From contig NZ_CP065800.1 in assembly GCF_023206215.1 (NCBI RefSeq), positions 3,472,001 to 3,536,000 of the forward strand: a stretch of DNA of 64,000 nucleotides, given 5' to 3'. A program made the translations under genes and the position numbers. Each line of letters starts with the position of its first letter. Position 1 is the stretch's first letter. Positions 46,989-55,476 of this stretch are shown piece after piece. The DNA comes from Butyrivibrio fibrisolvens (GTDB lineage Bacteria > Bacillota > Clostridia > Lachnospirales > Lachnospiraceae). The notes beneath the pieces were generated by a model. The model did not search any database. It saw only the letters and a program-made list of their open reading frames with translations, and was not told the origin of the DNA.

Positions 46989-47130
46989 ACTTTATAAGTC
47001 CATCTAACATTTTACTTAGAATCTCTTTTTCTTCACCACTGAGTCTTTGAATTTTCTGATTCAGCTGATCTTCTATTGACTGATCTTTGGATACTTCGTA
47101 TTTGTATGTATAGTGCTTGTTGCTTATCAG
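46987..47130 (-). CDS. Possible ~47-codon ORF without a standard start, after lgt
   Basis: The frame encodes a protein-like charged sequence (SNKHYTYKYEVSKDQSIEDQ, then LNQKIQRLSGEEKEILSKML), and its TAA abuts the terminator. It begins 9-12 bases past the lgt stop. No ATG, GTG or TTG is available; CTG at 47130 or ATA at 47127 would be needed, with a weak AAGTAAG site. It could be a small coupled gene, a remnant of a longer gene, or chance. Confidence 0.3.
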   Translation of the reverse strand: MISNKHYTYKYEVSKDQSIEDQLNQKIQRLSGEEKEILSKMLDGLIK

Positions 47131-47138
47131 GCTTTATC

Positions 47139-48179
47139 TTACTTAGTTTCAGTATCGTCTTCAGTATTATCTTCAGGCTTTTCATCAAGCTTTTCTTCAG
47201 CTTCGTTTTCTTCCTCGTCCTTACCTTCGGTATCTTCTTTGTTTTCAGCCTCAGCTTCCATATCAAGTCTTACGTTCTCGTTTATGACTTCATCTGAAGG
47301 AAGGATAACATATGAATTCTTCTTCATATAGATTCTGACTGCAATATCTGTGATAAGCGCAAATGCAAACAGCGTAAAGCCCAGAAGCTGCGATACCGGG
47401 ATACTGGTACCAGGCAGATGTAGCTGATCTGTACGTAGAGACTCTATAAGCCCTCTTCCAAATCCGTATCCTCCAAGATATAGAAGAGCAACTTCACCAT
47501 GGAATTTCTTATGCTTTATATACAGAAGCATCAATGTCAATATGAGAACATTCCATAAACTCTCGTACAAAAATGTAGGATGAACCTGAATGTAATTGGT
47601 AGCAGTACTCATGTGAGCCTGCATCTTGTCTGTAATCTCGATAGATCTGACCATAGATACAGGAAGTCTCATTGCAAAAAGAGAATCTGTATAATCTCCA
47701 AATGCTTCACGATTAGTAAAGTTGCCCCATCTGCCGATGATCTGTCCCATGATGACACCAAAGATACCGGTATCTGCCATAAGGCGGTAACTCTTATGTT
47801 TGACCTTAACATATACCGCAAGTGTTATAAAGCCAACTATAACTCCGCCATATATCGCCAATCCGCCGTTCCTTATATTGAGTATCTCAATAGGATCATT
47901 TTTGTAATAATCCCAGGCAAATATTACATAGTAAAGCCTTGCTCCCATTATTGAAAAGATAAGCAGGTATATAGCAAGATCCCAGTACCAGTCAGGATTC
48001 TGGCCTGTCTTCTTGGCTATATGTGCAGCAAGTGATACCCCGCACAACACGCCTATACCAATAATAAGACCATACATAGCAATCCTGAAGCCAAATACTG
48101 TGAAACTTTTGGGAATGTACTTAAGGTAGATCCCAAGATGTGGAAATGCAATGGACATATCATCCATAATATTAGGCAT
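47139..48179 (-). CDS. lgt: Prolipoprotein diacylglyceryl transferase
   Basis: 346 residues with about seven membrane helices. The signature IGRWGNFTNREAFG near residue 150, HPTFLYESLWN near 202 and GRGLIESLRTDQL near 244 define Lgt, which attaches diacylglycerol to the lipobox cysteine of lipoproteins such as OppA. The last ~60 residues are an acidic Glu/Asp/Lys-rich tail not needed by the fold. ATG at 48179 behind GGAGGGGG. Confidence 0.95.
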   Translation of the reverse strand: MPNIMDDMSIAFPHLGIYLKYIPKSFTVFGFRIAMYGLIIGIGVLCGVSLAAHIAKKTGQNPDWYWDLAIYLLIFSIMGARLYYVIFAWDYYKNDPIEILNIRNGGLAIYGGVIVGFITLAVYVKVKHKSYRLMADTGIFGVIMGQIIGRWGNFTNREAFGDYTDSLFAMRLPVSMVRSIEITDKMQAHMSTATNYIQVHPTFLYESLWNVLILTLMLLYIKHKKFHGEVALLYLGGYGFGRGLIESLRTDQLHLPGTSIPVSQLLGFTLFAFALITDIAVRIYMKKNSYVILPSDEVINENVRLDMEAEAENKEDTEGKDEEENEAEEKLDEKPEDNTEDDTETK

Positions 48180-48241
48180 AAATCCCCCTCCGTCACTTAA
48201 ACTTATGACTTACAATCAATTTATCACTTCATCTGTCCAAT

Positions 48242-48280
48242 CAAAAATAGCCGGGCTTAGCTGCTACGCCTTACCCAGCC
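48242..48280 (-). terminator. Terminator-like hairpin downstream of ychF
   Basis: GCCGGG (48250-48255) pairs with CCCAGC (48274-48279) with one G-T pair. On the minus strand the stem is followed by TATTTTTG. Confidence 0.6.
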
Positions 48281-48297
48281 TATATATCATATGTATA

Positions 48298-49395
48298 TTA
48301 TACATTGAAACGGAAAAGAATTACATCGCCGTCCTGAACGACATACTCTTTACCTTCCATACGTACAAGACCCTTCTCACGAGCATTTGAAAGTGATCCT
48401 TCGTTAAGAAGATCCTGATAGTTGATAACTTCAGCTTTGATGAAGCCTCTCTCAAAGTCAGTATGAATCTTACCTGCTGCCTGAGGAGCCTTAGTGCCAA
48501 CCTTGATAGTCCAGGCTCTGCACTCATCTTCACCTGCAGTAAGGAAGCTCATAAGGCCAAGAGTTCTATAGCTTGCCTCGATGAGCTTATCAAGACCTGA
48601 CTTAGTAAGACCAAGATCAGCGAGGAATTCTTTTTTCTCATCCTCATCAAGCTCTGCAATCTCAGACTCGATCTGAGCACTTATCGCGAATACTTCGCAG
48701 TTGTTACCTGCTGCCCACTCTCTTACTGCCTGTACATACTTATTAGAAGCGCCATCATCTGCAAGGTCTTCATCCTTAACATTAGCTGCAAAAATAACAG
48801 GCTTGGATGTAAGGAGGTCGTATGTATTAAGGAGAGCCTGCTCGTCCTCATTAAGATCCTCCATATCCTTAACAAGCTTGTTGTCTTCAAGTGTGGCCTT
48901 GATCTTGTTCAGAAGGTCAAGTTCCTTGGCAGCTTCCTTGTCCATACGAGCTGTCTTGGTAGTCTTGGCAATTCTTCTCTCAAGTACCTCAAGATCAGCA
49001 AAAATAAGCTCAAGATTGATAGTCTCTATATCTCTAACAGGATCTACAGATCCGTCAACGTGAACTACATTGGTATCTTCAAAACATCTTACAACGTGAA
49101 CAATAGCATCACACTCACGGATATTGGCAAGGAACTGGTTACCAAGACCTTCGCCCTTAGATGCACCTTTTACAAGACCGGCAATATCAACGAATTCGAT
49201 TGTTGCAGGTGTAACCTTCTTAGTATTATATAACTCGCCGAGCTTCTTGATCCTCTCATCCGGAACTGCAACAACGCCTACGTTAGGGTCAATTGTTGCA
49301 AATGGATAGTTTGCTGCAAGCGCTCCTGCGTTTGTAAGTGAGTTGAAAAGTGTTGACTTACCTACATTTGGTAAACCTACGATTCCTAGTTTCAT
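48298..49395 (-). CDS. ychF: Ribosome-associated ATPase YchF (Obg family)
   Basis: 365 residues. G1 motif GLPNVGKSTLFN at the start, G3 DIAGLVKGAS, the G4 position AANVKDED in place of NKxD (the YchF change that favours ATP), and a C-terminal TGS domain ending VQDGDVILFRFNV. Binds ribosomes and affects stress responses. ATG at 49395 behind AAAGGAGA. It is the last chromosomal gene before the mobile element. Confidence 0.96.
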   Translation of the reverse strand: MKLGIVGLPNVGKSTLFNSLTNAGALAANYPFATIDPNVGVVAVPDERIKKLGELYNTKKVTPATIEFVDIAGLVKGASKGEGLGNQFLANIRECDAIVHVVRCFEDTNVVHVDGSVDPVRDIETINLELIFADLEVLERRIAKTTKTARMDKEAAKELDLLNKIKATLEDNKLVKDMEDLNEDEQALLNTYDLLTSKPVIFAANVKDEDLADDGASNKYVQAVREWAAGNNCEVFAISAQIESEIAELDEDEKKEFLADLGLTKSGLDKLIEASYRTLGLMSFLTAGEDECRAWTIKVGTKAPQAAGKIHTDFERGFIKAEVINYQDLLNEGSLSNAREKGLVRMEGKEYVVQDGDVILFRFNV

Positions 49396-49649
49396 TTTCT
49401 ATGTATCTCCTTTTAAAAATGCTTTATTTAAGCCATTTGTTATCTCAGCTTGTTATACCGAGTACCACGCCGGGCACTATTTTTCTATTATGACATAAAA
49501 ATAGACCTGACACAGCGAATATATATTACCATGTCAGGACGGATTTGTAAAAACGTGTAGTGACAACTTTCATACACCACCGACCATAAACTGCTTCATT
49601 CCCTGTGACTTTGCTTATGTGTGATAAAGAAGCAATAGAAGTGCAAAAA

Positions 49650-49693
49650 ATTTTGCCGTTCCTATCCGACACTTGGCCATTGTGTCGGATAGG
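49650..49693 (-). terminator. Terminator of the recombinase remnant
   Basis: CCTATCCGACAC (49661-49672) pairs perfectly with GTGTCGGATAGG (49682-49693). On the minus strand the stem is followed after a few bases by AATTTTTT. The hairpin ends the element's leftmost gene. Confidence 0.85.
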
Positions 49694-49701
49694 TCGGGCG
49701 G

Positions 49702-50922
49702 TTATTCGGGCAAGTCAATCTTGCCGACAAAGCTGTAATAAATCTCAATGTCCTGCCTGCGGGTGCCGTTCTCATCATAGCTGCACTCATGCACCACAAT
49801 TTTCTCGATCATTTCCCGCAAGAGAGTGGGGGTCAGTTCTTCAAAGGCAAGGTGCTTGCGGACAATGCCCATAAATTTCTCGGCGTTGACGGTAGCTGCC
49901 TGTGACTTGTCCAGTTCGGCTTGCAGGGCGGCGGCTCTCTTTTTCAGCTCCGCTTGCTCGGCTTCGTAGTCAGCCGACAGTTCCATGAAACGCTCATCGC
50001 TGATTTTGCCGTTTACATTGTCCTCATACAGCCGCTTGATAATGCGGCTGATTTCAGAAATGCGTTCCTGCGCCTGTTCAAGCTGCTTGATGGCTGCGGC
50101 GGTCTTTCGCTTGCCGCCGATCTCGTTCTGCTGGACAAGTAGTTTCACAAACCGGCTCTCATGCTTGGCTGCGTATTCGGTCACTTGCCGGAGATTTGCC
50201 AGGACACCAGCGGTCAACAGATCGGTGCGGATAAAGTGCGCCGTACAGTTGCGGGTGCGCTTCTTGTAGCTGCCGCAGATGTAGCAGTCCTGTTTGCGGT
50301 CTTTGTTCTGATACCGCTGCTGATACAGCACATGGCCGCAGTCGGCGCAGAACAAAATCCCGGAGAACAGCCCCACTTCATCGTAGCGGTTCGGGCGTTT
50401 GCGCTGTTTGCGTAACTCCTGCACCCGTTCCCATGTTTCCTTGTCGATGATCGGCTCATGGTGGTTCTCGAAAATGGCCTGCTTCTCGACGGGGTTCTCT
50501 ATGCTGTGCTTGACCTTATAAGAAGGCTTTTCCGTTTTGAAGTTCACCAGACATCCGGTGTACTCTCGGTTTTCGAGGATATGAACGACGGTGTTGGTCG
50601 CCCATTTGCACTCATAGCCTGGGTGATAACGGCGGGTGCTGCCTGTCCGCTGATATTCCAGCGTCCCCGGCGTGGGGATTTGCTGCTCCGTCAGCATACG
50701 GGCAATCTTGGTCGGGCCGTTCCCGGCAAGGCAAAGCTGGTAAATCTGCTGCACCACCGGGGCGGCTTCCTCGTCTATAATAAAATTCTCGTCCTCGTCC
50801 ATCACATAGCCGTAAACCGGCTTCATGGTAAACTCGTCATGCTCAAAGAGAAGATATTGCTCGGCGGCTCCGTAGTCGGCGTTTTTAGAGTTGATATGCT
50901 TGAGTGTTGCCAACCGCGTCAC
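49702..50922 (-). pseudogene. Chimera: relaxase N-terminus joined in frame to a serine recombinase C-terminal part
   Basis: The first ~34 residues (TRLATLKHINSKNADYGAAE, then QYLLFEHDEFTMKP) match the start of relaxases that normally follow mobC in Firmicutes elements. From YGYVMDEDENFIIDEEAAPV onward the protein is a large serine recombinase: Recombinase domain, zinc ribbon (CADCGH and CYICG), coiled coil and C-terminal domain. The catalytic resolvase domain with its serine is absent, as is the relaxase HUH/tyrosine domain. A deletion with breakpoint near 50,826 best explains it. GTG at 50922 overlaps the mobC end by 38 bp, as expected for the original relaxase. The product cannot recombine or nick DNA by itself. 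Confidence 0.8.
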
Positions 50923-51283
50923 CTACTTTCTTGAGGACTTCATACTTGAGGACGGCAAGGTCGGATATGGCGGCGCGTACCTCGCCGGAAAGGGTGTTGT
51001 AGGGTACGCCGTATTCGTTCAGATACCGGGCAATCTGATTGAGGTTGCCGCCGATCCTGCCGTACTCGGCTGTCAGCTTCCCGACAGCGGAAAGCAACTC
51101 GTCATTGACCGACGACACATGGACAACCGGGCGTATGGTCGCCCGCCGTATCGCCTGCCGGAGAAATTCGGACTGGCTGATACCATAGGGCGCAAGCCGC
51201 GCTGTGAAGTCGGCATACTCATCTTCGGACAGCCGGGTTTTCACAACGCGGCTGCGGTGGGGCGTGTTGTATTTCTTTCGCAT
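50885..51283 (-). CDS. mobC: Relaxosome accessory protein MobC
   Basis: 132 residues. An N-terminal ribbon-helix-helix-like segment (VVKTRLSEDEYADFTARLA and ISQSEFLRQAIRRA) and a C-terminal MobC motif GGNLNQIARYLNEYG near residue 84. MobC helps the relaxase open oriT DNA. ATG at 51283 follows AAAGGAGG. The overlap with the downstream relaxase start supports the original mobC-relaxase pair. A longer in-frame reading to 51619 is not credible. Confidence 0.88.
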   Translation of the reverse strand: MRKKYNTPHRSRVVKTRLSEDEYADFTARLAPYGISQSEFLRQAIRRATIRPVVHVSSVNDELLSAVGKLTAEYGRIGGNLNQIARYLNEYGVPYNTLSGEVRAAISDLAVLKYEVLKKVGDAVGNTQAYQL

Positions 51284-51780
51284 GGTGTGACCTCCTTTCT
51301 CGCCCGTAAGGGCGCATGAGCAGGGTTTGGGGAAGGCACTCCCCAACAAGTTTCCCGCGAGGGGCAAAACTGCAGAATTGCGGATTTTGGCACCGTGGTA
51401 GAAACTTGCTCTCCGTGACTGCAAACTTTCTCTCACTTCCGTCCGCCACTTTTTTGGAAAACTGCAACCACAAAAGTTTGTTTCTCTTTTTCTGCTACTA
51501 CTAATCCTGTAAAGGGCATTCCTGCCCGCTTTCGCTAAAATGACACCGGACGCAGTGGTTTCTACCCGGTGTTGGAGAAATCCTTTCTCTTTGCCCTCTA
51601 CTACGGGTAAATGCTCCAAATGCCAAACACCAGGGCAGAAAAATTCCCTCCTCGCTTACTACTACAACCGGCAGGGGGCAAAATGGCCGGGAGCGGAGCC
51701 GGACAACAAAAAAAGCAGTAAATCTTTTTCAAGACTTACTGCTTTCGCTGGCCGCGTCGGTGGCGGCTGGTATTCAGTTT
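51284..51780. other. Non-coding region upstream of mobC, probable oriT area
   Basis: About 500 bp without a credible gene. It has a CGCCC-GTAA-GGGCG hairpin (51301-51314), a TTGGGGA/TCCCCAA hairpin (51327-51346) and an ACACCGG/CCGGTGT inverted repeat near 51543-51576. Transfer origins in this kind of element usually lie just upstream of mobC; no nick site could be assigned. Confidence 0.4.
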
Positions 51781-51993
51781 TTATGACTTGTCCGGTGGTT
51801 CGTCAAGCCGGAACTTGAATTGACAGTCAATTAACCGCTGCTTTACATAGTCCTCCACCTCGGCGTTGACCTGCCCGTTCACTTTTGAGAAATAGCGGAT
51901 ATATCCGGCGTAGTGGAGCAGGACAGCGTTCACGGCTTCTGGGTCGCCCTCACGGGCTTTGAGGATTGTTTCATAGGGGAGAAGTCTACTCAT
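51781..51993 (-). CDS. Tn916-type helix-turn-helix protein
   Basis: 70 residues. The pattern ILKAREGDPEAVNAVLLHYAG and YIRYFSKVNGQ...YVKQRLI is that of the small conjugative-transposon HTH proteins next to the sigma-like gene (Tn916 Orf8 family), thought to control transfer genes. It overlaps the sigma-like gene by 8 bp (translational coupling). Confidence 0.8.
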   Translation of the reverse strand: MSRLLPYETILKAREGDPEAVNAVLLHYAGYIRYFSKVNGQVNAEVEDYVKQRLIDCQFKFRLDEPPDKS

Positions 51994-52408
51994 ACCGGCT
52001 CACCCCCATTTCTTCGCGTAGCCGCTGCAAGGCAAGCTGGATATGCCGCCCCGCTGTGCTGCGTGACCGGCCAATACACGCGCCGATCACGCGCTGCGGC
52101 TGGCGCAGAAAGTAATAGCGCAGGATTTCTTCCCGCGTCTGCTCCGGCAAAACAGAGATCGCGTCGGCAAGGGCGGCGTTGCAGAGCAGGACGGTCTGAC
52201 CGCAGACGGTAAATGGGTATTCCTCGTCCGGCTCCGACGCGGCAAACTGGACAAACTTCTCGTTCATCAGATAGTCAAGGGAAACTTGCCGTTCCCATTG
52301 CCGTTTAAGCTTCAAAATCTTGTCCAAGGCGGCACAGCGGATAACAGTCTTGCAAAAGGCGTTGTACCTGCGCTGGATATATTCTTGATAGGCTATCTGG
52401 TCGGTCAT
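51986..52408 (-). CDS. Sigma-70-like regulator of a conjugative element
   Basis: 140 residues. Only the C-terminal sigma region 4-like helix-turn-helix is obvious (LPEQTREEILRYYFLRQPQR and SRSTAGRHIQLALQRLREEM). It resembles Tn916 Orf7-type factors that switch on element genes. ATG at 52408 behind AAAGGGGAA. Forms a two-gene unit with the HTH gene. Confidence 0.82.
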   Translation of the reverse strand: MTDQIAYQEYIQRRYNAFCKTVIRCAALDKILKLKRQWERQVSLDYLMNEKFVQFAASEPDEEYPFTVCGQTVLLCNAALADAISVLPEQTREEILRYYFLRQPQRVIGACIGRSRSTAGRHIQLALQRLREEMGVSRYE

Positions 52409-52458
52409 GGAAATTCCCCTTTCTGAATAATAGTGCGGGGCGGTGGCACTTCTTGCTG

Positions 52459-52559
52459 TCGCCCCTTGATTGCCTACCAGCAAAGGCGGGCGGGGCTGTC
52501 AACGGCTGCGCATATGCGCCGTTCATCTTGACCGTTGACTGGCTCGGCTGGGTTTGCTA
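52459..52559 (-). repeat. Left arm of a ~100-bp imperfect inverted repeat
   Basis: The minus strand of this segment matches the plus strand at 61401-61500 at roughly 80% by eye, with one indel. The best block is CGAGCCAGTCAACG followed by TCAAGATGAACGGCGC. It lies just upstream of the sigma-like gene. The arms enclose 8.8 kb. Confidence 0.75.
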
Positions 52560-52681
52560 TTTACCCGACAAACTTGAATTTATTTTAAGCTATCACGTTT
52601 TACCTTCTTAAGCCTTACTATCATTACCATAGGAATTTCTTTGTTGGTTTTAAATGGTAAAATAAAACTGTAAATGCCTAT

Positions 52682-52718
52682 GCCGTTATGCTATGAGCAT
52701 AGTACATAGCATAACGGC
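52682..52718. promoter_or_regulatory. 14-bp perfect inverted repeat in front of the XRE gene
   Basis: GCCGTTATGCTATG (52682-52695) and CATAGCATAACGGC (52705-52718) pair perfectly around 9 bases, ending 33 bp before the start codon and before the AAGGAGG site. It may be the autoregulatory operator or a leader terminator. The rest of 52409-52751 is non-coding. Confidence 0.6.
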
Positions 52719-52751
52719 TTCTCTTTCGTTGAGCTAGCAAGGAGGGTGAAT

Positions 52752-53552
52752 ATGTCTTTATCCATACAAGAGCGATTAAAAGACCTACGTGTGGAGCGTG
52801 GCTTGACGCTGGGGCAGCTTGCGGAGCAGACCGGGCTTTCCAAGTCTGCGCTGGGCAGTTACGAAACGGAAGACTTCAAGGACATCAGCCACTATGCCCT
52901 TATCCGGCTGGCGAAGTTTTACGGTGTGACCGCTGATTATCTGCTGGGGCTGTCTGAAATGAAAAATCACCCAAACGCCGATCTTGCAGACCTGCGTTTG
53001 AGTGATGAAATGATTGACCTGCTGAAAAGCGGGAGGATAGACAATACCCTGCTGTGTGAGCTGGCGGCGCACCCGGATTTCCCCCGGCTGATGGCTGACC
53101 TTGAAATCTATGTGAACGGAACGGCACTGAAACAGGCGCAGGGTGCAAACGCCATAGTGGACACGATGAGCGCAACTGTTATAAAAAAGCATAATCCTGG
53201 CATGAGTGATACGCAGTTAAGACAGCTTATCACCGCCCATATTGATGAGGACGAGTTTTGCCGCTATGTGATACAACGGGACATAAACGGGATTGCCCTT
53301 GCTCTGCGGGAAACACACAAGGACGATTTTTTCAGCGTCCCAGAGGATAACCCGCTAAAAGAAATGCTGGAAACTGCTGGTGAAATCGTCAGCCAGGACA
53401 GCGACACGGAACAAGCGTACTTGGCGTTTATCTGCAAACGGCTCAAGCTGAATTTTAGGAAGCTGTCAGTAGAAGAACGGAAGTGGCTGAAAAAGATTGC
53501 GGAAAAATCCGACTTGCTGAAGAATCCAAAACCGCAGAGAGGACGAAGATAA
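52752..53552 (+). CDS. XRE-family transcriptional regulator
   Basis: 266 residues. The N-terminal lambda-repressor-like HTH reads RLKDLRVERGLTLGQLAEQT and GLSKSALGSYE, with a helical C-terminal region of unknown ligand. Members occur in Tn916/Tn1549-like elements and control excision or transfer. ATG at 52752 with AAGGAGG 7 bases upstream. It diverges from the sigma-like pair. Confidence 0.85.
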   Translation: MSLSIQERLKDLRVERGLTLGQLAEQTGLSKSALGSYETEDFKDISHYALIRLAKFYGVTADYLLGLSEMKNHPNADLADLRLSDEMIDLLKSGRIDNTLLCELAAHPDFPRLMADLEIYVNGTALKQAQGANAIVDTMSATVIKKHNPGMSDTQLRQLITAHIDEDEFCRYVIQRDINGIALALRETHKDDFFSVPEDNPLKEMLETAGEIVSQDSDTEQAYLAFICKRLKLNFRKLSVEERKWLKKIAEKSDLLKNPKPQRGRR

Positions 53553-53604
53553 AAAATGCCTGAACGGCGGTTCTGGTTTTTCAGAACCACCATCCAGGCA
53601 TTTT
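53553..53604. terminator. Bidirectional terminator between XRE and MFS genes
   Basis: A long stem pairs AAAATGCCTG and GGTTCTG with CAGAACC and CAGGCATTTT around GTTTTT, with A/T tracts at both ends. It serves the convergent XRE and MFS genes. Confidence 0.88.
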
Positions 53605-53632
53605 GTTTAGTAATAGAAAAAGGTGCAGTTGA

Positions 53633-54853
53633 TTATTGCGTATTGTCAATCTCTCTCAAACCGGGTAGTAAAAATACGGCAAGCGCAACGATGATAATGC
53701 CAATTCCGCAAATGACAAACCATTTCTCAACTCCCAGCCGCTCCGCCAGAGGCCCGGAAATGACAAGGCCAAACGGCATGGCGAGGGAAGCGGCGCTTGT
53801 CAGTAGAGAAAAAACTCTCCCCAGATATTCTGGTTTGACCGTTTCTTGAAAAATCGCATTTTGCACACCGTAAAATGGAGCGGAAATTCCCATAACAGTA
53901 CAGCACACAACAAAGACAAGAAATGCGTCTGGCGGCAAAAGCCCGGAGAGCATATTGCTAACGCCCATCAGGAGAACGGAAAGACCGATGGTGTACCGCC
54001 GTTTCTTAAAACCGCCCCAAATGCTCAGAATGACTCCGCCAAGCAGCATACCAACCGCAAAAGCAATTTCAGCGGCAGAGGCATGGGCCGGTGTTCCTTT
54101 GAAGTATGACATACAGATGAGAGGAAAAAGCGTACTGATTGGCATATAAAAGAACATATAAATTACACCAATCCAGAGCAGAGCAAAGAGGCCCCTGTTT
54201 TGCTTTAATACCACATACCCCTCTTTCATATCCTGTAAAAACTGTTGTCTTTTCGTTTCTGGACATAGTTCAGGCGTTGGTATGGACGAAATCGCAACAG
54301 TCACACAGGCAAGGATTGCACCCACAATATCTAACAATATAATTGCATTAAGAGGCCAAACAGCATATAAAAACGCTGCGGCAGCTGGACTGATAATCGC
54401 ACTTACTGCTTGCATGGTCTGCGTGTAACCAGCGCATTTTGTAAGTTCCTCTTTTGGCACAATCATAGGTGTTGCTGCGCTGAATGCTGGAGAATGAAAA
54501 GCAGTTCCCGCACTTCGGATTAACAGGACAACCATAATAGACCATACGGGCAATTCCATGTAAAACGCCACCAGCGCCAGAATACCGCCAGCGGCGGCAA
54601 TTATCAAATCCGCACCAATCATTACGCTTTTACGGCTGTGCCGGTCAACAAAAGCACCTGCAAACGGGCCTAAACAGGCTTGCGGCAAAAATCCAATCAG
54701 TGTTGCCGCCGTCAATATGATTGCAGAATTAGTTTTCGCAACCAAATAAAAGATAATGGCCATTTGCAAAATACCGCTGCTAATAAAGGATATTGCTTGT
54801 CCGGCAAGAAGTGTAAAATAAGTTTTTCTCCATGAATTGTTGTTTTGGGTCAT
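53633..54853 (-). CDS. MFS efflux transporter, Mef(A)-like macrolide pump family
   Basis: 406 residues with about 12 membrane helices. Segments such as ILQMAIIFYL, ATLIGFLPQACLGPFAGAFV, DRHSRKSVMIGADLIIAAAG and KPEYLGRVFSL closely resemble Mef proteins that export 14- and 15-membered macrolides, but the sequence is not Mef(A) itself as I recall it. The substrate is therefore inferred. ATG at 54853 behind AAAGGAGG; an upstream extension to 54979 is part of the leader. A leader with terminator-like hairpins precedes the gene, so induction by ribosome stalling is likely. Confidence 0.85.
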   Translation of the reverse strand: MTQNNNSWRKTYFTLLAGQAISFISSGILQMAIIFYLVAKTNSAIILTAATLIGFLPQACLGPFAGAFVDRHSRKSVMIGADLIIAAAGGILALVAFYMELPVWSIMVVLLIRSAGTAFHSPAFSAATPMIVPKEELTKCAGYTQTMQAVSAIISPAAAAFLYAVWPLNAIILLDIVGAILACVTVAISSIPTPELCPETKRQQFLQDMKEGYVVLKQNRGLFALLWIGVIYMFFYMPISTLFPLICMSYFKGTPAHASAAEIAFAVGMLLGGVILSIWGGFKKRRYTIGLSVLLMGVSNMLSGLLPPDAFLVFVVCCTVMGISAPFYGVQNAIFQETVKPEYLGRVFSLLTSAASLAMPFGLVISGPLAERLGVEKWFVICGIGIIIVALAVFLLPGLREIDNTQ

Positions 54854-54889
54854 AATGCGAACCTCCTTTTTTATTGCATTGTTCCTTTG

Positions 54890-55128
54890 TTTCTGCAATA
54901 AAAAGCAGGCGTTGTCCCACAGAGAGGGCAGACGCCTGCATAACAACAAAGCACGAAAAAACACCACGATACAGTTCAAAGACTGCTCGTGTCAAACCTA
55001 CGTGTTCCTTTGCATACGCACGCAAAAAAAGCCCACCATCATGTGGAAAGGTACTTCTACTTTTTATTGCTTATTAGCGTACACAAATTAACACACGTAA
55101 GCCTCCTTCCAATCTCAAACTGTCGCAC
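54890..55128 (-). promoter_or_regulatory. Attenuator-like leader of the MFS gene
   Basis: Read on the minus strand: AAGGAGG then GTG-TGT-TAA (55088-55096), a two-codon ORF with an ideal ribosome site; a 14-codon ORF MMVGFFCVRMQRNT (54998-55042), with a CCAC/GTGG hairpin and T7 near its start; and a strong GCAGGCGT/ACGCCTGC hairpin (54905-54940) followed by TTTTTATT, 40 bp before the MFS ribosome site. This is the layout of drug-inducible transcription attenuation. Confidence 0.55.
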
Positions 55129-55158
55129 AGTATAACACACATCCGATAGACTTGTCAA
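55129..55158 (-). promoter_or_regulatory. Promoter of the MFS leader
   Basis: TTGACA (55153-55158, minus) and TATACT (55129-55134, minus) are separated by 18 bp and match sigma-A consensus well. The -35 overlaps one copy of the 29-bp direct repeat. Confidence 0.75.
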
Positions 55159-55253
55159 CCATTTTTAACCTTGTTTTCCATCTTGCGCTTTATCTCGCAC
55201 CCTATATCGTGGAAATCAAATTTGCGCTCATCGCGTTCAAATTTCATAGACAT
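55155..55253 (-). CDS. Possible 32-residue peptide upstream of the MFS promoter
   Basis: An ATG-initiated frame (MSMKFERDERKFDFHDIGCE and IKRKMENKVKNG) ends inside the 29-bp repeat. It is charged and protein-like, but the ribosome site (GGGTG) is weak. It may be the 5' fragment of a gene cut by insertion of the adjacent module. Confidence 0.25.
   Translation of the reverse strand: MSMKFERDERKFDFHDIGCEIKRKMENKVKNG
55157..55185. repeat. 29-bp direct repeat, left copy
   Basis: Identical over 29 bp to 61350-61378 in the same orientation. The two copies bracket the TetR-ABC-KTR-radical SAM-DegV module of about 6.2 kb. Confidence 0.92.
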
Positions 55254-55404
55254 CACCCAATGTAATTTTATATTTCAGGTAGTAGTATTTGAACGAATTA
55301 CATTTTCGTGCAACTGCTGACTTGAACACACCGGTACTTTCGAGACTAATCTTCGTTGATCTAACAGTATAAAAAGAAAACTTTTGAATTATACTCCAAA
55401 ATAC

Positions 55405-55433
55405 TTGACCGATTCGGTTATTGGTGCTATACT
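55405..55433 (+). promoter_or_regulatory. Promoter of the TetR-ABC operon with a near-palindrome
   Basis: TTGACC (55405-55410) and TATACT (55428-55433) are 17 bp apart. ACCGATTCGGT overlaps the -35 and is a near-perfect palindrome, which fits autorepression by the TetR protein encoded 44 bp downstream. Confidence 0.65.
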
Positions 55434-55476
55434 CTAAATAACAGAAACGGTTAATATGTAAAAAGGAGGAAATGAA

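Noticed and set aside
47033..47266. 77-codon Lys-rich ORF overlapping the lgt end
   Set aside because: It is an out-of-frame reading of the acidic lgt tail; the better candidate in this area is the frame ending at 46987.
49506..49538. CCTGACA/TGTCAGG inverted repeat as the element terminus
   Set aside because: It is a plausible short hairpin, but without the right end of the element no matching terminal repeat can be shown.
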